A stretch of 13,413 nt of DNA from ZLKRG08 sp963977625 (GTDB lineage: Bacteria > Actinomycetota > Actinomycetes > Nanopelagicales > Nanopelagicaceae): positions 1-13,413 of the forward strand of contig CAXBPX010000029.1 in assembly GCA_963977625.1 (NCBI GenBank), in the 5' to 3' direction. Below the pieces are notes generated by a model. It had not been told where the DNA came from. It searched no databases and saw nothing but the letters and a program-made list of their open reading frames with translations. Both the position numbers and the translations under genes were made by a program. Position 1 is the first letter of the stretch; every line of letters begins with the position of its first letter. Of the stretch, positions 1 through 7,268 are shown piece after piece.

Positions 1-710
1 GTTCAATTGCGGGTCCTAGATTGCTCGAACATATCGTGGATGTAGTTTTAAATTTTGAAGGCGAACGCCATTCTCGATTGCGGTTAATTCGCGCAATCAA
101 GAATCGCTTTGGTGCATCCGATGAAGTTGGATGTTTCGATATGAATGACTCTGGTATTCAAGGAGTGGCAGATCCAACTGGGTTATTTACTTCGCGCCAT
201 GCCGAACCAGTTCCGGGTACCTGCGTAACCGTTACTTTAGAAGGTCGACGTCCATTACTTGCCGAAATTCAAGCACTGGTCAGTGCGGGTCGCGAAAATG
301 ATTTTGGAAATGCGCGACGCGTAACTAGTGGCATGGACTCATCACGTACCTCTATGACGTTAGCTGTTTTAGAACTGCGCGCCAATATTCGTTTATCTGG
401 TCGCGATGTTTATGTCGCAACAGTTGGTGGTATGAAAATGTCCGAACCTGCTGCTGATTTAGCCGCCGCACTTGCAATCGCATCTGCCGCAAAAGGTTTG
501 GCACTTCCGGCAGATTTAGTTGCCATTGGCGAAGTTGGTTTAGCTGGTGAAATTCGCAAAGTTTCTGGCGTTCAAAGACGCTTAGAAGAAGCGCAACGCC
601 TTGGTTTTAAACGTGCATTTATTCCGGCAGGTAGCGAAGTCAAATTACCGGGAATGGAGATCGTCGAAGTATCTCGAATCGATCAAGCAATCGGAAAAGT
701 TAAGATTTAA
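1..710 (+). CDS. radA: DNA repair protein RadA (Sms), C-terminal part, 5' end outside window
   Basis: RadA is a RecA-like ATPase that helps branch migration and processing of recombination intermediates. Only the last 235 residues are visible. The frame is open from base 3, so the gene starts upstream, and the TTG at 21 is an internal leucine. The first residues (SIAGPRLLEHIVD, then NFEGERH) match the end of the RecA-like core. The RadA signature KNRFG is encoded at about 99-113. The rest is the Lon-protease-like C-terminal domain, including the stretch VATVGGMKMSEPAADLA and a GEVGLAGEIR segment. The stop TAA at 708-710 overlaps the clpC stop on the other strand by 4 bp. In many actinobacteria disA follows radA; here a convergent clpC does. 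Identity is firm; the ATPase and zinc-finger parts cannot be judged. Confidence 0.95.
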   Translation, partial: SIAGPRLLEHIVDVVLNFEGERHSRLRLIRAIKNRFGASDEVGCFDMNDSGIQGVADPTGLFTSRHAEPVPGTCVTVTLEGRRPLLAEIQALVSAGRENDFGNARRVTSGMDSSRTSMTLAVLELRANIRLSGRDVYVATVGGMKMSEPAADLAAALAIASAAKGLALPADLVAIGEVGLAGEIRKVSGVQRRLEEAQRLGFKRAFIPAGSEVKLPGMEIVEVSRIDQAIGKVKI

Positions 711-3205
711 ATCGCTTCTGGTTCTAGCGCTTCAGGAGAATCCGGAGTTCCGCCTTTTGGTTCACCTTTAAATGTGAACTGAGCGTTCTCGCCTTCGCCT
801 TCAACGCCGACCAAGATAATTTCGCCAGATTTAAGTTCGTTAAACAAAATTCGCTCTGATAACGCATCTTCGATGTCGCGTTGAATTTCACGACGCAACG
901 GCCGCGCACCAAGTAGTGGATCGTAACCACGCTTAGCTAGCAAAATCTTGGCATCTTGAGTTAGTTCGATACCCATATCTTTTGTTTGCAGACGCTTATC
1001 AAGATTGGTAATCATCAAATCAACGATTTCGATGATCTGATCCTGATTTAACTGGTGGAAGACAATGACATCATCGATGCGGTTTAGGAATTCAGGGCGG
1101 AAGTGATTCTTTAGTTCGTCACTAACTTTGCCCTTCATGCGCTCGTAGTTAGTCAAAGTGTCATCGGTATTAGCAAAGCCTAAACCTAAGCTCTTTGAGA
1201 TATCACGAGTACCTAAGTTGGTAGTCATGATGATGATGGTGTTCTTAAAATCAACGGTGCGACCTTGGGAATCGGTTAGGCGACCATCTTCTAGAACTTG
1301 TAATAGCGAATTGAAGATATCTGGGTGCGCTTTTTCGATTTCATCAAATAGCACTACTGAGAATGGACGACGACGCACCTTTTCAGTTAACTGACCGCCT
1401 TCGTCATAACCTACATATCCCGGAGGCGCACCAAATAAACGTGATGCAGTGTGACGTTCTGAGTATTCAGACATATCCAATTGAATTAACGCATCTTCAT
1501 CACCAAATAAGAATGATGCCAGGGTGCGAGAAAGTTCGGTCTTACCAACACCAGATGGACCTGCGAAAATAAATGATCCGCCTGGACGTCGTGGATCTTT
1601 AAGTCCGGCACGAGTACGACGAATTGCTTGTGATAACGCTTTGATCGCTTGTTCCTGACCAATAACGCGCTTATGTAATTCATCTTCCATGCGAAGCAAA
1701 CGCGCAGTTTCTTCTTCGGTTAATTTAAATACTGGAATGCCTGTAGAAGCTGATAGCACTTGAGCGATTAACTCTTCATCAACTTCAGTTACTTGATCAA
1801 GAGCGCCTTCTTTCCAATTCTTCTCTTTTTCATTGCGCTCATTGATTAAATTCTTCTCATCGTCGCGAAGTGCGGCCGCTTTTTCGAAATCTTGGCCATC
1901 GATAGCCGATTCCTTTTCGCGGCGAACATTTGCAATTCTTTCATCGTATTCGCGAATTTCAGGTGGCACGGTCATGCGCTTGATGCGTAGACGTGAACCT
2001 GCTTCATCAATTAAGTCGATGGCCTTATCTGGTAAAAAGCGATCCGAGATGTAGCGATCTGCATAATTTGCAGCAGCTGCGAGCGCACCATCAGTAATTG
2101 ATACGCGGTGGTGAGTTTCGTAGCGATCGCGTAAACCTTTAAGAATTTCAATGGTGTGTGCAATTGATGGTTCTTTGACCTGAATTGGTTGGAAACGTCG
2201 TTCTAGCGCCGCATCTTTTTCTAGGTGCTTGCGATATTCATCAAGAGTGGTTGCGCCAATTGTCTGGAGCTCACCGCGTGCCAACATTGGCTTCAAAATT
2301 GAAGCGGCATCAATTGCACCTTCAGCGGCACCTGCGCCTACCAATGTGTGAATTTCATCGATAAAAATGATGATATCGCCACGAGTTTTGATCTCTTTTA
2401 ACACTTTCTTCAAGCGCTCTTCGAAATCACCGCGGTAACGTGAACCTGCAACTAGCGCGCCAAGATCTAATGAGTAAAGATGTTTATCTTTCAAAGTTTC
2501 AGGAACATCGTTACGAACAATTGCTTGCGCTAATCCTTCGACAACTGCAGTCTTACCTACACCTGGTTCTCCAATTAATACTGGATTGTTTTTGGTGCGA
2601 CGTGAAAGCACTTGCATTACTCGTTCGATTTCGGTGTCGCGACCGATTACTGGATCTAACTTACCTTCGCGCGCAGCTTGAGTTAAGTTGCGACCAAATT
2701 GATCAAGAATTGTTGATGATGCTGGAGTACCTTCGGCAGGTCCACCTTGTGATGCTGGTTCTTTTCCTTGGTAGCCAGATAGCAATTGAATAACTTGCTG
2801 ACGCACACGATTTAAATCTGCGCCAAGTTTCACTAACACTTGTGCAGCTACACCTTCGCCTTCACGAATTAAGCCAAGCAGAATATGTTCGGTGCCAATG
2901 TAATTGTGTCCAAGTTGTAGCGCTTCACGTAATGAAAGTTCCAGAACTTTTTTTGCACGTGGTGTAAATGGAATATGTCCAGATGGAGCTTGTTGACCTT
3001 GGCCGATAATTTCTTCAACTTGTCCACGAACTGCATCAAGTGAGATGCCCATAGTTTCCAAAGCTTTGGCAGCAACGCCTTCACCTTCGTGGATTAATCC
3101 CAGCAGAATATGTTCGGTGCCAATGTAATTGTGGTTGAGCAGACGAGCTTCTTCCTGTGCCAATACGACAACGCGGCGAGCTCGATCGGTAAAACGCTCA
3201 AACAT
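707..3205 (-). CDS. clpC: ATP-dependent Clp protease ATP-binding subunit ClpC
   Basis: ClpC is a class 1 Hsp100 AAA+ unfoldase that feeds substrates into ClpP; it is cytosolic and central to protein quality control. The protein has 832 residues, close to mycobacterial ClpC1. In order it shows two Clp_N repeats 75 residues apart (NYIGTEHILLGLI at 26-38 and 101-113), D1 with Walker A GEPGVGKT (212-219) and Walker B IIIFIDE (278-284), and a UVR-type middle domain (about 416-463). D2 follows with Walker A GPSGVGKT (549-556) and Walker B VVLFDE (617-622), then LGLGF (673-677), the expected ClpP-docking loop. The ATG has a strong GGAGGA Shine-Dalgarno 5 nt upstream. It is the last gene of the - strand series, 62 nt after argA, the longest gap in the window, so it could have its own promoter. 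No terminator is visible after the stop. Confidence 0.98.
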   Translation of the reverse strand: MFERFTDRARRVVVLAQEEARLLNHNYIGTEHILLGLIHEGEGVAAKALETMGISLDAVRGQVEEIIGQGQQAPSGHIPFTPRAKKVLELSLREALQLGHNYIGTEHILLGLIREGEGVAAQVLVKLGADLNRVRQQVIQLLSGYQGKEPASQGGPAEGTPASSTILDQFGRNLTQAAREGKLDPVIGRDTEIERVMQVLSRRTKNNPVLIGEPGVGKTAVVEGLAQAIVRNDVPETLKDKHLYSLDLGALVAGSRYRGDFEERLKKVLKEIKTRGDIIIFIDEIHTLVGAGAAEGAIDAASILKPMLARGELQTIGATTLDEYRKHLEKDAALERRFQPIQVKEPSIAHTIEILKGLRDRYETHHRVSITDGALAAAANYADRYISDRFLPDKAIDLIDEAGSRLRIKRMTVPPEIREYDERIANVRREKESAIDGQDFEKAAALRDDEKNLINERNEKEKNWKEGALDQVTEVDEELIAQVLSASTGIPVFKLTEEETARLLRMEDELHKRVIGQEQAIKALSQAIRRTRAGLKDPRRPGGSFIFAGPSGVGKTELSRTLASFLFGDEDALIQLDMSEYSERHTASRLFGAPPGYVGYDEGGQLTEKVRRRPFSVVLFDEIEKAHPDIFNSLLQVLEDGRLTDSQGRTVDFKNTIIIMTTNLGTRDISKSLGLGFANTDDTLTNYERMKGKVSDELKNHFRPEFLNRIDDVIVFHQLNQDQIIEIVDLMITNLDKRLQTKDMGIELTQDAKILLAKRGYDPLLGARPLRREIQRDIEDALSERILFNELKSGEIILVGVEGEGENAQFTFKGEPKGGTPDSPEALEPEAI
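2877..3133. repeat. 32-bp exact direct repeat inside clpC (Clp_N duplication)
   Basis: Bases 2877-2908 and 3102-3133 are identical over 32 bp, 225 bp apart, which is exactly 75 codons. Both copies encode HNYIGTEHIL plus part of the next leucine, in the first and second Clp_N repeats (starting at residues 25 and 100). Protein duplication is normal in this family. Complete identity at synonymous sites over 32 bp is more than protein conservation requires and fits gene conversion or uniform codon choice. Confidence 0.9.
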
Positions 3206-3267
3206 CTAGGTCCTCCATGGTTAATGTACAAATAGCCTAACCAATAAGCGGGGAAATTTATGCCCTG
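3206..3267 (-). promoter_or_regulatory. clpC leader: strong Shine-Dalgarno and small inverted repeat
   Basis: This 62-nt gap separates argA and clpC. On the - strand it holds GGAGGA (3216-3211), 5 nt before the clpC ATG, a near-ideal ribosome binding site. An inverted repeat, TGGTTA (3218-3223) and TAACCA (3238-3243) with a 14-nt spacer, lies just upstream and encloses a weak -10-like TACATT. Arms of 6 bp can occur by chance. No clear -35 box, full ClgR dyad or HAIR site was found, so only the ribosome binding site is firm; the promoter or operator role is a guess. Confidence 0.45.
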
Positions 3268-3765
3268 TTAGAGCACCTTCACCATGCGGGTATTTCCGAG
3301 CGTATTTGGCTTTGAGGACTCCAAATCCAGCAATTCGGCGATACCTTCATCGTAGGAGCGCAGTAGCTGCTGATAGACATCGGGCTCCACGGGGGCGCCT
3401 TGGATCTCTGCAAATCCATGTCGGCCAAAGAATTCGGTCTCAAAGGTTAGACAGAAAATTTTCTTAACTCCAACAGCGCGGGCGCGATCAATTAATTGCT
3501 CAAGGATTTGATGTCCGATTCCTTTGCCGCGTAACTCTTCGGTTACCGCAACTGTACGAACTTCTGCAACATCTTCCCAAAGCACGTGCATCGCGCCGCA
3601 GCCAACTACAACTTCGCCATCAACTGCCACTAAAAATTCTTGTACAGATTCATAGAGCGTGACAGTCTCTTTTGAAAGAATGCGACGTTGCGGTGCATAG
3701 GTATCAATTAATTTACGAATACCTTTGACATCCGAAGTTTTTGCAGCACGAACAACTATGGACAT
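3268..3765 (-). CDS. argA: Amino-acid N-acetyltransferase (N-acetylglutamate synthase, mycobacterial Rv2747 type)
   Basis: This single-domain GNAT enzyme of 165 residues would transfer acetyl from acetyl-CoA to glutamate (or glutamine), the first step of arginine synthesis. The acetyl-CoA loop is RGKGIGH (79-85). The sequence closely follows the M. tuberculosis ArgA pattern as I know it: TLYESVQEF, VVGCGAMHVLW, EVRTVAV, LTFETEFFGRHGF, and the C-terminal KPNTLGNTRM. It is the short stand-alone form, without the amino-acid-kinase domain of E. coli ArgA. Its ATG shares one base with the lysS stop (TAATG) and has no clear Shine-Dalgarno, so translation is probably coupled to lysS. It occupies the slot between lysS and clpC where mycobacteria carry lsr2. 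Family assignment is firm; the exact acceptor is inferred from the homologue. Confidence 0.88.
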   Translation of the reverse strand: MSIVVRAAKTSDVKGIRKLIDTYAPQRRILSKETVTLYESVQEFLVAVDGEVVVGCGAMHVLWEDVAEVRTVAVTEELRGKGIGHQILEQLIDRARAVGVKKIFCLTFETEFFGRHGFAEIQGAPVEPDVYQQLLRSYDEGIAELLDLESSKPNTLGNTRMVKVL

Positions 3766-5264
3766 TAATTTTCTGGTTTCACTAAAGGAAACAAAATTGT
3801 TTCGCGAATTCCTAAACCTGTAAGTGCCATCAATAAACGATCAACACCCATACCCATACCGCCCATTGGTGGCATGCCAAATTCCATCGCGCGAAGGAAA
3901 TCTTCATCAAGCGGCATTGCCTCTTCGTCACCTTTTGCACCAAGGCGAGCCTGTTCTTCTAATCTTTCACGTTGAATAACTGGATCAATTAATTCTGAAT
4001 ATCCGGTCGCAAGTTCAAATCCATCAACATAGAGATCCCATTTTTCAGCCACACCTGGAAGCTCACGATGCGCGCGGACTAATGGCGAAGTATCAACTGG
4101 GAAACCCATCACAAATGTTGGTTTCTTCAAATTCTCTTTCCCAACATGTTCGAAAATTTCTTCGGCTAACTTTCCAGTGATCCATTTAGGGTCGACTTTC
4201 ATACCTAATTTATCGGCAATTTTCTTTAACTCTGCATAAGGAGTTAATGCGCTTACCTCTTGGCCAACTCCATTTGAAATTACTTCGTAAAGTGAAACTT
4301 CGGCCCATTGTCCACCCAGGTCAGATTGACGACCATCGTGATGTGTAACTACATGTGTGCCAAATACATCCATAGCTGCGTTCTGCACCAAATTTCGAGT
4401 CAAATCTGCAATGGTTTTCCAGTCACCATAGGCTTGATATGACTCAATCATCGCGAACTCTGGCGAGTGGCTGGAATCAGCGCCTTCATTGCGGAAATTA
4501 CGATTGATTTCAAAGACTCGTTCGATACCGCCGACCACACAACGTTTTAAAAATAGTTCCGGAGCAATGCGTAAAAACAGTGGAATGTCATATGCATTTG
4601 AATGTGTTTTGAATGGACGCGCAGCTGCGCCACCATGCATGACTTGTAGCATTGGTGTTTCAACTTCTAGAAAATCTTGCGATGCAAAAGTTTTACGCAA
4701 AGAGTTCATAACTTGAGGGCGAATTCGTGCCATTTCACGTGCTTGTGGGCGCACAATTAAATCTACATACCGTTGTCTAACCCGAGTTTCTTCGTTGAGT
4801 TCTTTATGTTCGACTGGCAGTGGACGAAGCGCTTTTGAAGCGAGCGCAAATTCAGAAGCCAAAATTGATAATTCACCACGTTTTGAAGTAATAACTTCTC
4901 CAGTTACTGAAACAATATCCCCAAGATCAATATCTGATTTCCAGGCATCAAGTTGTGCTTGCCCGACTTTATCTAATGAGAGCATTACTTGAAGTTCGGT
5001 GCCGTCGCCTTCGCGAAGATTTGCAAAAGCTAACTTGCCGGTATCGCGCTTAAAAATAATGCGACCTGCAACAGATTCGATATCACCAGTAGCGACATCG
5101 ATTGCTAAACCTTCATATTTTGCGCGAATTGCTGCCAATGATTTAGTACGCGGCACCGAAACTGGATAAGCCTCTTGGCCCGATTGCAGAATACGTTCGC
5201 GCTTTTCGCGACGGATTCGTAACTGCTCCGGTAGCTCTAAATCTGGATTATCTTGGGTGCTCAT
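3765..5264 (-). CDS. lysS: Lysyl-tRNA synthetase, class II
   Basis: The enzyme charges tRNA-Lys with lysine in the cytosol. It has 499 residues, close to the usual bacterial length of about 500. An N-terminal OB-fold anticodon-binding domain lies at about 63-145. The class II catalytic core follows: motif 1 around 182-205 (ending in VETPML), motif 2 RVFEINRNFRNEG (249-261), and motif 3 GMGMGVDRL (469-477), with ATGYSEL (419-425) in the amino-acid pocket. The ATG lies 22 nt after the coaX stop with only a weak purine tract (GGGTAA) before it. A nearby upstream ATG at 5274 is out of frame, so 5264 is the best start. No fused N-terminal membrane domain (as in mycobacterial LysX) is present. Confidence 0.97.
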   Translation of the reverse strand: MSTQDNPDLELPEQLRIRREKRERILQSGQEAYPVSVPRTKSLAAIRAKYEGLAIDVATGDIESVAGRIIFKRDTGKLAFANLREGDGTELQVMLSLDKVGQAQLDAWKSDIDLGDIVSVTGEVITSKRGELSILASEFALASKALRPLPVEHKELNEETRVRQRYVDLIVRPQAREMARIRPQVMNSLRKTFASQDFLEVETPMLQVMHGGAAARPFKTHSNAYDIPLFLRIAPELFLKRCVVGGIERVFEINRNFRNEGADSSHSPEFAMIESYQAYGDWKTIADLTRNLVQNAAMDVFGTHVVTHHDGRQSDLGGQWAEVSLYEVISNGVGQEVSALTPYAELKKIADKLGMKVDPKWITGKLAEEIFEHVGKENLKKPTFVMGFPVDTSPLVRAHRELPGVAEKWDLYVDGFELATGYSELIDPVIQRERLEEQARLGAKGDEEAMPLDEDFLRAMEFGMPPMGGMGMGVDRLLMALTGLGIRETILFPLVKPEN

Positions 5265-5286
5265 AATTACCCATAAGTCTATCGGC

Positions 5287-6051
5287 TTATTTATTACGTT
5301 CGTGAATTAAACGAAGCCCGATCAGCGTTAAATCTGGCTCATGCTCATCCAAAGTATCTGCCACACCAAATATCAATGGTGCTAAACCGCCGGTTGCAAT
5401 CACTGTTGGTCTTTCATTGAATTGCGCTACAAGTTCATCTGAAATTCTAGAAACCAAACCGTCCACTTGTCCGGCAAATCCAAAAATAGTTCCGGATTGC
5501 AGCGCTTCTACGGTGTTCTTGCCAATAACTGATTTAGGTTTGATTAATTCGACTTTACGTAATTGTGCAGCTCGTTGCGCCAAAGCATCAACTGAAATTT
5601 CAATACCTGGTGCCAATGCACCACCTAAGAATTCTCCCTTTGGCGAAACCACATCTAAATTAGTAGAAGTGCCAAAATCCACCACAATTGCTGGACCACC
5701 ATAAAGAGTATGTGCCGCTAATGTATTTACAATTCGATCAGCGCCAATTTCTTTCGGATTATCTACTTGAAGTGGCACGCCGGTTTTAATACCAGGTTCG
5801 ACAATTGTGGTTGGAATCTCTGAGAAATATGTAGAGATCATGGTGCGCATTTCGCGCAATACTGCTGGAACGGTAGAACATAATGAAATTCCAGTGATAT
5901 CGATATCCTCTACCAAAGCACGCATCTGTAACCAAAGTTCATCTGCAGTGCTTCTTGGATCAGTTTTCACGCGCCATGAATGAACTAAATCTTCTCCAAG
6001 AAAAGTTCCTAATACAGTATTGGTATTTCCTACATCGATTGTAAGTAGCAT
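5287..6051 (-). CDS. coaX: Type III pantothenate kinase
   Basis: CoaX phosphorylates pantothenate with ATP, the first committed step of coenzyme A synthesis. The 254-residue length is typical. Signatures of the ASKHA fold are present: DVGNTNTVLG at the N-terminus (Asp6 in the phosphate-binding strand), DNPKEIGADRIVN (98-110), VVDFGTSTNLDVV (123-135), GGALAPGIEIS (143-153) and VIATGGLAPLI (217-227). The ATG directly abuts the panC stop (TAAATG, no gap). A GGAG lies 6 nt upstream inside the end of panC, so the start is well supported. Pairing with panC places both pantothenate steps together; panD, which lies between them in M. tuberculosis, is missing. Confidence 0.95.
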   Translation of the reverse strand: MLLTIDVGNTNTVLGTFLGEDLVHSWRVKTDPRSTADELWLQMRALVEDIDITGISLCSTVPAVLREMRTMISTYFSEIPTTIVEPGIKTGVPLQVDNPKEIGADRIVNTLAAHTLYGGPAIVVDFGTSTNLDVVSPKGEFLGGALAPGIEISVDALAQRAAQLRKVELIKPKSVIGKNTVEALQSGTIFGFAGQVDGLVSRISDELVAQFNERPTVIATGGLAPLIFGVADTLDEHEPDLTLIGLRLIHERNK

Positions 6052-6780
6052 TTAATACTCCATATTGTCTATTAACCGAATTCCACCAATCCAACCCGCT
6101 ACTATCGCGCGCTGTTTCGGTGCTTTTTCTTCTTTAAAATTTGCTGGATTAATAACAGTTGCATAGTCTGTTTTCCATGCAGGTTCACTATTTAAAACTT
6201 CTCGTAAATTCTCGCGACCGGCCTTAAGCGCTTTATGTACAACTATGGCTTTCTGGCGCGCTTCAGGAGAGAGTCGCACATTTCTAGATGACATCGCTAA
6301 TCCATCAGCTTCACGGACTATTGGGTGCGAAAGTATTTCAATCGGTAATGAATATTTATTTACCATTTCTCTTATTAGAAAGAGTTGTTGAAAATCTTTC
6401 TCACCAAAAAGCGCAAATTTAGGTTGAACTAAATCAAATAATCTTTTTACTACCGTGAGCATTCCACTGAAGTGACCGGGGCGAGCCAATCCTTCAAATA
6501 AATCCCCTACTGGACCCGCTTCAATTCGGATTGGATCTGAAGGGTAGATTTCTTCGTACGAAGGAAACCAAACTTCAGTAGCGCCAGCATTTATTGCGAT
6601 TTCACGATCCTTTTCTGGTGTTCGGGGATATTTTTTTAAATCTTCTGGATCATTAAATTGCAGTGGATTTACAAAGATGCTCACTATTACTTCATCAGAT
6701 CTTTCACGCGCAGCAGAAATAAGCGCCGCATGGCCAGCATGCAACGCGCCCATTGTGGGAACAAATCCCTTTTCTGCCAT
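6052..6780 (-). CDS. panC: Pantothenate synthetase (pantoate--beta-alanine ligase), N-terminally short
   Basis: PanC joins pantoate and beta-alanine through a pantoyl-adenylate. Active-site motifs are intact: PTMGALHAGH (8-17, the HxGH nucleotidyltransferase signature), FVNPLQF (36-42), YPRTP (51-55), GHFSGMLTVV (102-111), FGEKDFQQL (125-133) and READGLAMSSRN (156-167). The protein is only 242 residues, about 40 shorter than E. coli PanC, and it starts with MAEKGFVPTMG. Compared with M. tuberculosis, about 30 residues before the first motif are missing, which would remove the first helix. The start is secure because a TAA sits in frame directly before the ATG and GGAG lies 6 nt upstream. The 44 nt before it encode nothing like the missing part. 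With all catalytic residues present it is probably active. Confidence 0.93.
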   Translation of the reverse strand: MAEKGFVPTMGALHAGHAALISAARERSDEVIVSIFVNPLQFNDPEDLKKYPRTPEKDREIAINAGATEVWFPSYEEIYPSDPIRIEAGPVGDLFEGLARPGHFSGMLTVVKRLFDLVQPKFALFGEKDFQQLFLIREMVNKYSLPIEILSHPIVREADGLAMSSRNVRLSPEARQKAIVVHKALKAGRENLREVLNSEPAWKTDYATVINPANFKEEKAPKQRAIVAGWIGGIRLIDNMEY

Positions 6781-6824
6781 TTATAACTCCAGTCCAACTT
6801 TGGGTACCGGGTAGTGAGAAAATT
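6781..6824 (-). promoter_or_regulatory. panC leader with Shine-Dalgarno that fixes the short start
   Basis: This 44-nt gap between folK and panC holds GGAG (6790-6787) 6 nt before the panC ATG, and an in-frame TAA (6783-6781) that touches the ATG. Together they rule out a longer PanC. A 9-bp direct repeat (AGTTATAAA on the - strand) occurs at the folK stop and at the panC start, 44 bp apart; it may be chance. No convincing promoter or terminator is seen. Confidence 0.6.
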
Positions 6825-7268
6825 TTATAACTTAGCTAGTAAATCAGCAATTTTGCCATGAGTTAAAAGCACGGCATCAGGCTCAATTTCAAACCAAGGT
6901 TCCAAAACAAATTTACGTTCGTGCGCGCGTGGGTGTGGCAAGGTTAATTCGTCAGCATTGGAAAGCAAAGATCCATACTGAATTATGTCTAAATCAATAC
7001 TGCGTGGACCCCATTTGATAATACGTTCGCGACCCATAGCCTTTTCAATTCCTCGCAACATATTTAAAAGCTCTATCGCAGGTAAATCACTTTCAATGAT
7101 GCAAACTGCATTTAAAAAATCTGGTTGATCTGTATATCCAACTGGTTTAGTCACAAAATAACTTGAAGTTTTTTGTACTTCAGTAGCTTCATTTAGCAGC
7201 GCAATTGCCAAATCTAAATTCTCTTTAGGCTCTCCAATATTTGAACCTAGCGCGATAACCGCTTTCAT
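6825..7268 (-). CDS. folK: 2-amino-4-hydroxy-6-hydroxymethyldihydropteridine pyrophosphokinase (HPPK)
   Basis: HPPK transfers pyrophosphate from ATP to 6-hydroxymethyl-7,8-dihydropterin, preparing the substrate for FolP. At 147 residues it is close to the usual size of about 160. Motifs: ALGSNIG (6-12), GYTDQPDFLNAV (44-55), KWGPRSIDLDII (85-96, containing the two metal-binding aspartates) and LPHPRAHERKFVLEP (110-124). The ATG overlaps the folB stop (ATGA, 4 bp), so translation is likely coupled. No Shine-Dalgarno is obvious, and the start codon lies in the 3' arm of a small predicted hairpin. The protein is stand-alone, not fused to FolB or FolP as in some organisms. Confidence 0.96.
   Translation of the reverse strand: MKAVIALGSNIGEPKENLDLAIALLNEATEVQKTSSYFVTKPVGYTDQPDFLNAVCIIESDLPAIELLNMLRGIEKAMGRERIIKWGPRSIDLDIIQYGSLLSNADELTLPHPRAHERKFVLEPWFEIEPDAVLLTHGKIADLLAKL

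Noticed and set aside
690..780. Rho-independent terminator at the radA/clpC junction
   Set aside because: Only 3-4 bp stems (for example CGG..CCG near 740) are present and none has a proper U-run, so I do not call a terminator.
2440..2793. 117-codon open frame on the + strand, opposite clpC
   Set aside because: It is Leu/Gln-rich and antisense to the ClpC D1 domain, with no plausible start context. It is explained by clpC codon bias.
3206..3267. Possible ClgR operator before clpC
   Set aside because: Only one half (CCGCTTA on the - strand) resembles the CGC...GCG dyad used by actinobacterial ClgR; the other half is missing. No HAIR (HspR) dyad was found either.
6780..6832. 9-bp direct repeat at the folK stop and panC start
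   Set aside because: It is short and AT-rich (AGTTATAAA) and can arise by chance around stop codons. It shows no other mark of a mobile element or duplication.
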